Shown here: piece by piece, positions 57,844 through 64,000 of the stretch | Layout: each line of letters begins with the position of its first letter | Numbering within the stretch: position 1 is the first letter of the stretch | Assembly (NCBI RefSeq): GCF_003614975.1 | Contig: NZ_QZWI01000019.1 | Location: 33,330-97,329 of the forward strand | Origin: Rahnella bruchi | GTDB taxonomy: Bacteria; Pseudomonadota; Gammaproteobacteria; Enterobacterales; Enterobacteriaceae | Length of the DNA stretch: 64,000 bases | Direction: 5' to 3' | Position numbers and translations under genes: made by a program | Notes under the pieces: model-generated | The model's input: the letters and a program-made list of their open reading frames with translations, nothing else | Told to the model about the DNA's origin: nothing | The model's database searches: none

Positions 57844-58533
57844 ATGCTAACAATTGCCAGCCGCTGTTGGCTATGCCAGTGTCCGCTACATCTCGCCGTT
57901 CAGGGCATTTGCAGCCTGTGCCAGAAAACGCTACCCGCTGCACCGCCTTGCTGCCTGCGCTGCGGATTACCGTCCTCCGGCGGCAAGACCGATTGCGGGC
58001 GGTGCTTGCTAAAACCCCCACCATGGGACGCGATGATCTTCGCCAGCCCTTATGAAATGCCGGTAAGCGGACTAATTTTGCGGTTCAAATTCTCCGGCCA
58101 ACCGGAACTCGACACCGCACTCGCCCGTCTGCTTCTGCTGCGCTGGCAGGAACGTTACCGGATGTGCAGTCTGCCCAGACCCGACGTGCTCCTCAGCGTG
58201 CCGCTGCACCAGAAGCGCTATTTTTCACGTGGCTACAATCAGAGTGAATTGCTGGCAAAGCCGCTGGCGCGCTGGCTGCATTGTGAATATTTGCCCGATG
58301 CCCTGAGCCGTGACCGGCGAACACCGCCGCAGCAAAGCCTGACCGAGGGCGAAAGAAAGTGGAATTTGCGCAAAGCCTTTACGTGTCATGTCAGTCTGCG
58401 GGGTAAACACGTGATGCTGCTGGATGACGTGGTGACGACCGGCAGCACAGTGCATGAAATCAGTAAAATACTGCGCAATCAGGGAGTTGCTTCCATTCAA
58501 GTTGCCTGTGTCTGCCGCACATTACAGACATGA
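57844..58533 (+). CDS. gntX: GntX/ComF-family phosphoribosyltransferase-like protein
   Basis: This 229-residue protein is related to ComF, with an N-terminal zinc-finger-like Cys cluster ([24 protein letters not shown]) and a C-terminal phosphoribosyltransferase-type domain with the PRPP motif [13 protein letters not shown]. coli GntX is linked to gluconate use and ComF to DNA uptake, so it may be functionally linked to the hof genes, but no direct evidence is here. The ATG at 57844 gives [12 protein letters not shown], matching the E. coli protein. Confidence 0.94.
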   Translation: MLTIASRCWLCQCPLHLAVQGICSLCQKTLPAAPPCCLRCGLPSSGGKTDCGRCLLKPPPWDAMIFASPYEMPVSGLILRFKFSGQPELDTALARLLLLRWQERYRMCSLPRPDVLLSVPLHQKRYFSRGYNQSELLAKPLARWLHCEYLPDALSRDRRTPPQQSLTEGERKWNLRKAFTCHVSLRGKHVMLLDDVVTTGSTVHEISKILRNQGVASIQVACVCRTLQT

Positions 58534-58566
58534 GCACGTGCTGCTAACACCGGCGCAACACTGAGG

Positions 58567-58595
58567 GTGACGGGTAAAAACAAAGGGCGTATTAT
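58567..58595 (+). promoter_or_regulatory. Candidate nfuA promoter
   Basis: GTGACG (58567-58572) and TATTAT (58590-58595) are spaced by 17 bases. The IscR site begins at the end of the -10 hexamer, so bound IscR would block this promoter. Confidence 0.45.
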
Positions 58596-58618
58596 AACCA
58601 ACTAGAGTAGTCAACTAT
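58594..58618 (+). promoter_or_regulatory. IscR type-1 binding site upstream of nfuA
   Basis: The 25-base sequence agrees at 21 of 25 positions with the type-1 IscR consensus ATASYYGACTRWWWYAGTCRRSTAT as I recall it, including the exact right half TAGTC...ACTAT. It overlaps the predicted transcription start of nfuA, 12 bases before the ATG. In E. coli IscR is known to control nfuA (yhgI). Confidence 0.75.
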
Positions 58619-58630
58619 TGAGCGAATGTT

Positions 58631-59206
58631 ATGATCCTTATTACCGATGCTGCCCAAGAGCACTTTGCCAAATTGCTGGCAAGCCAGGAAGAAGGCACCC
58701 AAATCCGCGTATTCGTGATCAATCCCGGTACGCCGACCGCAGAATGCGGTGTCTCCTATTGCCCACCTGACGCCGTAGAAGCGACGGATACCGAACTGAA
58801 GTTCGAGAAACTGTCTGCTTTTATCGATGAATTAAGCGCGCCTTATCTGCAGGACGCTGTCATCGACTTCGTCACCGATCAGCTCGGTTCTCAGCTGACG
58901 CTGAAAGCGCCGAACGCCAAAATGCGTAAAGTGTCTGACGACGCACCGCTGATGGAACGTGTTGAATATCAGCTGCAATCGCAGATTAACCCGCAGTTAG
59001 CCAGCCACGGCGGTCGTGTTTCCCTGATGGAAATCACCGACGACGGTATCGCTGTTCTACAATTCGGTGGCGGCTGTAACGGCTGTTCCATGATTGATGT
59101 CACCCTGAAAGACGGCATCGAGAAAGAACTGCTGCAAAACTTCCCAGAGCTGAAAGGCGTTCGTGACCTGACTGAACACCAGCGCGGCGAGCACTCCTTC
59201 TACTGA
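58631..59206 (+). CDS. nfuA: Iron-sulfur cluster carrier NfuA
   Basis: NfuA carries and inserts [4Fe-4S] clusters, for example into lipoate synthase and aconitase. The 191-residue protein has an N-terminal A-type-like domain (degenerate, no CxC) and the C-terminal Nfu domain with CxxC in [11 protein letters not shown] near residues 149-152. The terminator at 59235-59261 ends it. Confidence 0.97.
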   Translation: MILITDAAQEHFAKLLASQEEGTQIRVFVINPGTPTAECGVSYCPPDAVEATDTELKFEKLSAFIDELSAPYLQDAVIDFVTDQLGSQLTLKAPNAKMRKVSDDAPLMERVEYQLQSQINPQLASHGGRVSLMEITDDGIAVLQFGGGCNGCSMIDVTLKDGIEKELLQNFPELKGVRDLTEHQRGEHSFY

Positions 59207-59234
59207 TCACCCGTTGATCAGCCGGAACATAAAT

Positions 59235-59261
59235 AGCACCCTTCCGTTGGGTGCTTTTTTT
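59235..59261 (+). terminator. Intrinsic terminator after nfuA
   Basis: Arms AGCACCC (59235-59241) and GGGTGCT (59249-59255) with a 7-base loop and a following T run. It lies between convergent nfuA and malQ. Confidence 0.88.
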
Positions 59262-61335
59262 ATGCCTGCCTGCGCTGGTTCACATCACTGAGCAGCGCAT
59301 CAATATGCTCATCACCAAACATCTCCTCCAGCGTTCGCGTCAGTTTTCTCCGCCAGTTGGGGTATTCATTATTGGTGCCAGGCACATTAACCGGCGTGTC
59401 CATATCCAGCCAGTCTTCCGGTTGCAGGCCGAGTAACGCGCTGGCACTGTCCGCCAGATAACGCTGTAGCCCGCAGTTAATCACCGGCGTCATCGGCATG
59501 CCCGCCGCCATTTTGCTGGTCGCTTTCGGCACACATTCTTCAAGATGCAATGCATTCAGCAAACCCTGCTTGCTGTGCTCACGCTCCCCGCGCAATTTCT
59601 CCAAAACCTGCGGGTCCGGATAAACACCCAGCGACGCCCCAAGCGTTAAATCCCCACCTTCCCAATAACCGCGCAGCGTGGGTAAGTCATGGGTGGTGAC
59701 TGTCGCCATTGCCTGCGCAACATACTTTTCCGGCGGCCGGTAGAGGAAGTTTTTATCGTGCTCGAAATACAACACTTTGTAGGAGTACACTCCGCTGTTT
59801 CGCAGGCTGGCGATAATCTCTTTTGGTACGGTACCGAGATCTTCCCCAATCACCATGCATTGATGCCGCTGGCTTTCCAGCGCCAGCACACCGAGCAAAT
59901 CCTCCAGTGGATAACGGACATACGCGCCATTCCCGGCCTCCTGATCCGCAGGTATCCACCACAAACGCAGCAACCCCATTACGTGATCGATCCGCAATGC
60001 CCCGCACTCCGCCATATTCGCCCGCAGCAAATCAATAAATGGCTGATAGGCACGGGCTTTCATTTCATGTGGATCAATGGGTGGAAGGCCCCAATTTTGC
60101 CCCTGCGGCCCGAGGATATCCGGCGGGGCGCCGATGGTTGCTTTCAGGCAATACAGCGCCGGATCCGACCAGGTTTCCGCCCCGCCCTGCGCCACGCCAA
60201 CGGCCAGATCACGGTACAAGCCGATGGGCATTTTCAGCCCGACACTGCGCTGATAGCATTCAGAAAACTGCAAATGCGCCAGCCATTGCTGCCACTGATA
60301 AAACTCAACTTCGCTGGCGTAGCGTTCACTGAACTCCGTCACGTCAGCACTTTGGGCATCGCGATAGGCTTGCGGCCACACCGGCCAGCCCCACTGGCCC
60401 AAATCCAGGTCCCGCAGATGCACATGCAGCGCGTCAAACAATGCCTGTTGCCGCAGACTGTCACCGCCCACTTCGACGAAACGCCGGAATTCCTGCTTAC
60501 GCGGACTGTTTCCCGGCAGCTCACAAAACAGCGGCCAGGCGAGTTTCAGCGCTGCGGATTTCAGCGCCATGACCAGCGGGTAATCGACATAATCAGTGCT
60601 TCTGGCCTGCAATAACGCATCATGCGTTTCTATGGAATTCCACCATGTTTGCGCAGCAGTGCTGGCGGTAAATTCTTCGACGGCGTTCACGTCGATATAG
60701 GCCAGATTAAGCCAGCGACGGGACGACGGACTGTATGGGCTGGCACTTTGCGGATTCGCCGGATACAGCGAATGAATGGGGTTCAGCCCGACGAACGCCC
60801 CGCCACGCTTTCCGACTTCTTCGACCATTTTTTTCAGGTCGCCGAAATCACCCACGCCCCAGTTATTTTCAGAACGCAGCGTGTAAAGCTGGACCGTCGC
60901 GCCCCATAGTTTTTTGCCCGCCAGCAGTGCGGGCGGTTCAAAACAGCGCGGCGGGACGACGATAATCCGGCACGACCAGACGTTATCATTTTGCGCTAAC
61001 GTCAGCTGATGATAACCGGCGGGCAGCGCTGCGCCGAGGTTCAGCACTTTGCCTGCCTGAATCTCACCCTGCGATTGTTCGCCATTTTCCCGGATCAGTT
61101 GCCAGCTGAATGCACCGCTGACTTCCGGCGTCAGCAACACCTTTTTTCCTTGCGTAAAGACTTTGACTGGCGGCACCGGCGTAACTTCAGGCACAGACGT
61201 CGGATCACGTCCCATCGCCGCCAGTAAAGCTGCCCGAGTGTCATCGGATACTGTTTCGACGTCATCGGTCATATTGATAAAACTGTCTAAAATCCCAGCC
61301 CGTCGGGCTGCCTCAACGAGTTGCTTATCCTCCAT
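59260..61335 (-). CDS. malQ: 4-alpha-glucanotransferase (amylomaltase)
   Basis: MalQ transfers dextrin chains and releases glucose from maltose and maltotriose. The 691-residue GH77 enzyme has the conserved ALRIDHVMGLLRLWW with the nucleophile Asp, the acid/base Glu in VIGEDLGTVP, and the third Asp in TTHDLPTLRGYWEG. It follows malP by 8 bases and is the second gene of the malPQ operon. Confidence 0.97.
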   Translation of the reverse strand: MEDKQLVEAARRAGILDSFINMTDDVETVSDDTRAALLAAMGRDPTSVPEVTPVPPVKVFTQGKKVLLTPEVSGAFSWQLIRENGEQSQGEIQAGKVLNLGAALPAGYHQLTLAQNDNVWSCRIIVVPPRCFEPPALLAGKKLWGATVQLYTLRSENNWGVGDFGDLKKMVEEVGKRGGAFVGLNPIHSLYPANPQSASPYSPSSRRWLNLAYIDVNAVEEFTASTAAQTWWNSIETHDALLQARSTDYVDYPLVMALKSAALKLAWPLFCELPGNSPRKQEFRRFVEVGGDSLRQQALFDALHVHLRDLDLGQWGWPVWPQAYRDAQSADVTEFSERYASEVEFYQWQQWLAHLQFSECYQRSVGLKMPIGLYRDLAVGVAQGGAETWSDPALYCLKATIGAPPDILGPQGQNWGLPPIDPHEMKARAYQPFIDLLRANMAECGALRIDHVMGLLRLWWIPADQEAGNGAYVRYPLEDLLGVLALESQRHQCMVIGEDLGTVPKEIIASLRNSGVYSYKVLYFEHDKNFLYRPPEKYVAQAMATVTTHDLPTLRGYWEGGDLTLGASLGVYPDPQVLEKLRGEREHSKQGLLNALHLEECVPKATSKMAAGMPMTPVINCGLQRYLADSASALLGLQPEDWLDMDTPVNVPGTNNEYPNWRRKLTRTLEEMFGDEHIDALLSDVNQRRQA

Positions 61336-61343
61336 GTCTGCTC

Positions 61344-63758
61344 CTATCGTTTGGCCTGCCAGATACGCTGCTGGTAATCGCGGATGGAACGGTCAGCGCT
61401 GAACATGCCGACGCGCGCCGTATTCAGCAACGTGCGGCGTGTCCATTCATCAGCATTGCGGAACAGAGTATCGACCTGTTTTTGCGCTTCACAATAGTCC
61501 GCAAAATCCGCCAGCACCAGATAGGGATCGCCGCCATCGAGCAGGCTGTGAAGCATCAGGTCAAAGGCTTTCTTATCGCCATTAGCGTAAAAACCGCTGG
61601 CCAGCTCGTCGAGTATTGCTTTGAGATGTTTATCTTTTTTCACCAGCGCTTTTGGCTTGTAGCCTTTTTTCAGCCGGGCTTTCACTTCATCGACGGTCAG
61701 GCCAAAGATAAAGATGTTGTCCTCGCCGACCTGTTCGGCAATTTCGACGTTTGCCCCGTCGAGCGTGCCGACGGTCAGCGCGCCGTTCAGCGCCAGTTTC
61801 ATATTCCCGGTACCCGAAGCCTCTTTGCCTGCGGTAGATATCTGCTCTGAAACATCCGCAGCCGGGATCATCAGTTCAGCCACCGAGACACAATAATCGG
61901 GAATGAACACCACTTTGATGCGATCGGCGACGATCGGATCGTTGTTGATCTTCTCCGCCACCTGATTGATCGCATAGATAATATTTTTAGCGAGGTAATA
62001 ACCGGGCGCGGCTTTGGCACCGAACAGGAAAACACGCGGCACGATATCGAGTTTCGGGTTATCGCGGATCTGGCGATATAAGGAAAGAATGTGCAGCAGA
62101 TTGAGATGCTGACGTTTGTACTCGTGCAGACGTTTAATCTGCACATCGAAAATCGCGTCCGGATTGAGCCTGATCCCCATGCGATGCCAGACGTATTCCG
62201 CCAGCCGCACTTTGTTGTCATGCTTAATTTTGCGGTACTGCTTACAGAATTTTTTGTCTTTAACGCCGTCTTCCAGACCTTTCAGCAGATCCAGATTGCT
62301 TACCCAGCTGTCGGTTTTCAGACGCTCATCAATCAGCGCGGAAAGCGCCGGATTACACTGTTTCAGCCAGCGACGCGGCGTGATGCCGTTAGTCACATTG
62401 TGGAATTTTTGCGGCCACAGCTGGTGATATTCCGGGAACAAATCTTTTACCACCAGATCTGAATGCAGTGCCGCCACGCCATTTACGGCAAAACCGGCGA
62501 CGACGCAGAGATTCGCCATACGCACCTGTTTGTCGTGATGCACAGCCAGCTTTGCCCAGACAGCCTCATCGCCCGGCCACTCTTTGCTGACCAGTTTTTT
62601 AAAGTTAGCGTTGATCTGTTTGATTATCTGGAAATGGCGCGGCAGCAGACTGCGCACCAGCCGCTCGTCCCAGGTTTCCAGCGCTTCCGGCATCAGCGTG
62701 TGGTTAGTGTATGCAAACGTGCGGCTGGTAATGTGCCAAGCGTCATCCCAGCTCAGCTGATGCTCATCGAGCAGCACGCGCAGCATTTCAGGAATGGCGA
62801 TGGTCGGGTGAGTATCATTGAGCTGGATAACTTCATAGTCCGGCAGTTCACTGATTTTGCGGCCAAGAAAATGATGACGCCGCAGAATATCGGCCACAGA
62901 GCAGGCGCACTGAAAATACTGCTGCATCAGACGCAGGCGTTTACCGGCCTGATGGTTATCGTTCGGGTACAGCACTTTGGTGAGTTTGGCGGCTTCGACG
63001 CCCTGCTGTTCCGCTTTCAGAAACTCGCCGTCATTAAACTTTTCGAGATCAAACGGATGTGGATGTGTGGCTTCCCATAAACGCAGCGGCTGCGTGATGC
63101 CGTTGCGATAGCCCATCACCGGCAAATCCCAGGCCTCACCGCGCAAGGTGAATTCCGGTTCCCAGCGCGAAACGCCTTGTTCGTTTTTCACGACTTTACC
63201 GCCGATGCCGACACTGACCGCCAGCGAACTGTTATGGCGGAACCACGGGTATTCGTTGCGGTGCCAGTCGTCCGGCGACTCTTTCTGTTTACCATCGACA
63301 AAGCGCTGGCGGAATAAACCGTACTGATAATTCAGGCCGTAACCGATTCCGGGCTGCCCGACCGAAGCCATTGCATCAAGATAACAGGCCGCCAGCCGTC
63401 CCAGCCCACCGTTGCCCAGTGCGGGGTCGATTTCTTCTTCCAGCAGGTCTGTCAGATTGATATCAAACTGTTCCAGCGCTGTGGCAATTTTTTCGTACCA
63501 GCCGAGGTTAATCAGGTTGTTGCCGGTGAGACGCCCGACCAGAAACTCCATCGAGATATAGTTAACGTGGCGGGTGATTCTTTTGCTTTTGCTGCCGCCG
63601 GTGTCATTTTGCGGCGGTAACTGTTCAGCGACGGCGGCACTGACCGCGTGCCACCACTGATGCCGGGTCATATCTGAGGCTGAAGTGAGTCCGAATGCTT
63701 GCCACTGGCGGGTGAGCGCCGCCAAAAAAACATCCTGCTTGAACGTGTTCTTCGACAT
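61344..63758 (-). CDS. malP: Maltodextrin phosphorylase
   Basis: MalP releases glucose 1-phosphate from maltodextrins with pyridoxal phosphate. The 804-residue GT35 protein has the PLP-lysine segment [27 protein letters not shown] and the conserved [14 protein letters not shown] and [16 protein letters not shown] segments. GAGA lies before the ATG. MalT boxes and a candidate -10 lie upstream. In E. coli malT is divergent; it would lie beyond the window. Confidence 0.97.
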   Translation of the reverse strand: MSKNTFKQDVFLAALTRQWQAFGLTSASDMTRHQWWHAVSAAVAEQLPPQNDTGGSKSKRITRHVNYISMEFLVGRLTGNNLINLGWYEKIATALEQFDINLTDLLEEEIDPALGNGGLGRLAACYLDAMASVGQPGIGYGLNYQYGLFRQRFVDGKQKESPDDWHRNEYPWFRHNSSLAVSVGIGGKVVKNEQGVSRWEPEFTLRGEAWDLPVMGYRNGITQPLRLWEATHPHPFDLEKFNDGEFLKAEQQGVEAAKLTKVLYPNDNHQAGKRLRLMQQYFQCACSVADILRRHHFLGRKISELPDYEVIQLNDTHPTIAIPEMLRVLLDEHQLSWDDAWHITSRTFAYTNHTLMPEALETWDERLVRSLLPRHFQIIKQINANFKKLVSKEWPGDEAVWAKLAVHHDKQVRMANLCVVAGFAVNGVAALHSDLVVKDLFPEYHQLWPQKFHNVTNGITPRRWLKQCNPALSALIDERLKTDSWVSNLDLLKGLEDGVKDKKFCKQYRKIKHDNKVRLAEYVWHRMGIRLNPDAIFDVQIKRLHEYKRQHLNLLHILSLYRQIRDNPKLDIVPRVFLFGAKAAPGYYLAKNIIYAINQVAEKINNDPIVADRIKVVFIPDYCVSVAELMIPAADVSEQISTAGKEASGTGNMKLALNGALTVGTLDGANVEIAEQVGEDNIFIFGLTVDEVKARLKKGYKPKALVKKDKHLKAILDELASGFYANGDKKAFDLMLHSLLDGGDPYLVLADFADYCEAQKQVDTLFRNADEWTRRTLLNTARVGMFSADRSIRDYQQRIWQAKR

Positions 63759-63826
63759 AGGGCAGTCTCTTTTCTGTCTGATGGGACGGAATGCTTCCGT
63801 GAGAAAAAGTGTGATCTCGCTATCTA

Positions 63827-63832
63827 TGTATA
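63827..63832 (-). promoter_or_regulatory. Candidate malP -10 hexamer
   Basis: TATACA on the minus strand, with no clear -35, as expected for a MalT-dependent promoter. The predicted start is near 63820, about 60 bases before malP. Confidence 0.4.
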
Positions 63833-63860
63833 AACCCTATGCTGGAAAAATGCTCACTTC

Positions 63861-63870
63861 GGGGATGAGG
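63861..63870 (+). promoter_or_regulatory. MalT box upstream of malPQ
   Basis: GGGGATGAGG is an exact match to the MalT box consensus (GGGGAKGAGG). It lies roughly 40-50 bases upstream of the predicted malP start, the expected distance for activation. A second, weaker match (AGGGAAGAGG, two mismatches) is at 63898-63907. Confidence 0.7.
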
Positions 63871-63897
63871 AAAAATGCATGAAATCATGTCGTAGGG

Positions 63898-63907
63898 AGG
63901 GAAGAGA
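63898..63907 (+). promoter_or_regulatory. Possible second MalT box (weak)
   Basis: AGGGAAGAGG differs from the MalT consensus at two positions and lies 37 bases beyond the first box in the same orientation. MalT acts at multiple boxes at malPp, so a second is plausible. Confidence 0.3.
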
Positions 63908-63915
63908 GGCCCTTA

Positions 63916-64000
63916 AAACCCCCTCCCAGCCTTCCCCCTTCGCAGGGGGAGGAGCAAGGACTCGATCGGCTCCCTCCCCTGCGAAGGGGAGGGTTGGGGT
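63916..64000. repeat. Pair of inverted REP-like palindromes (BIME-like), cut by window end
   Basis: Two GC-rich units face each other: 63916-63953 and 63969-64000. Each contains its own stem around TTCGCAGGGG or CCCCTGCGAA, and the two units are imperfect inverted copies of each other separated by about 15 bases. The style is that of the dispersed extragenic palindromes of enterobacteria. The right unit may continue past the window. Confidence 0.7.

Overview
The window looks like a chromosomal segment of an Enterobacterales bacterium. The conserved genes follow the gene order of the Escherichia coli 75-76 min region: cysG, trpS-gph-rpe-dam-damX-aroB-aroK, hofQ-M, mrcA, nudE, igaA (yrfF), yrfG, hslR, hslO, pckA, envZ-ompR, greB, tex, feoABC, bioH, gntX, nfuA, malQ-malP. 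Together with a Klebsiella/Serratia-type malonate decarboxylase operon and a TpsB-linked repeat lipoprotein, this suggests a Rahnella/Serratia-like genus. That placement is inference; no rRNA or species marker is present. I see no tRNA, rRNA, CRISPR array, insertion sequence or prophage.

Layout. 1-407 is the 3' end of cysG. 408-3651 is an accessory pair: a Gly/Thr/Val-rich lipoprotein and a TpsB (ShlB/FhaC-type) outer-membrane transporter. 3673-9846 is the minus-strand aroK-aroB-damX-dam-rpe-gph-trpS cluster. 9961-13704 holds a small unknown ORF and the hof (PilMNOPQ-like) operon, in which hofO and hofP are one fused gene. 13826-23593 is housekeeping: PBP1a, NudE, IgaA, GMP/IMP nucleotidase, Hsp15, Hsp33, PEP carboxykinase. 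23696-24384 is a FitAB/VapBC-like pair whose PIN protein lacks two acidic catalytic residues. 24477-26554 is envZ-ompR.

26555-40747 is a large accessory block between ompR and greB, which are neighbours in E. coli. It holds a minimal chaperone-usher fimbrial cluster (pilin, chaperone, usher, adhesin) and a pbpC plus giant alpha-2-macroglobulin pair. 41011-47224 holds greB, tex and feoABC. 47308-56796 is a second large insertion between feoC and bioH: mdcR, an unrecognised GNAT-like gene, the complete mdcABCDEFGH operon and a DUF1471 periplasmic protein. 57027-63758 returns to the backbone (bioH, gntX, nfuA, malQ, malP), and the window ends in MalT boxes and a pair of REP-like palindromes. gntT, which lies between nfuA and malQ in E. 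coli, is absent.

How the genes work together. The mdc operon encodes a self-sufficient malonate utilisation pathway: transport (F), ACP (C), prosthetic-group synthesis and attachment (B, G), malonyl loading (H), transfer and decarboxylation (A, D, E). A promoter and an adjacent palindrome centred about 63 bp upstream of the predicted start fit control by the LysR-type MdcR. PbpC and alpha-2-macroglobulin probably act together in envelope defence and repair. feoABC follows a candidate Fur box, and nfuA has a near-perfect IscR type-1 site. The least explained systems are the lipoprotein/TpsB pair, the degenerate FitAB pair and the small gene wedged between mdcR and mdcH.
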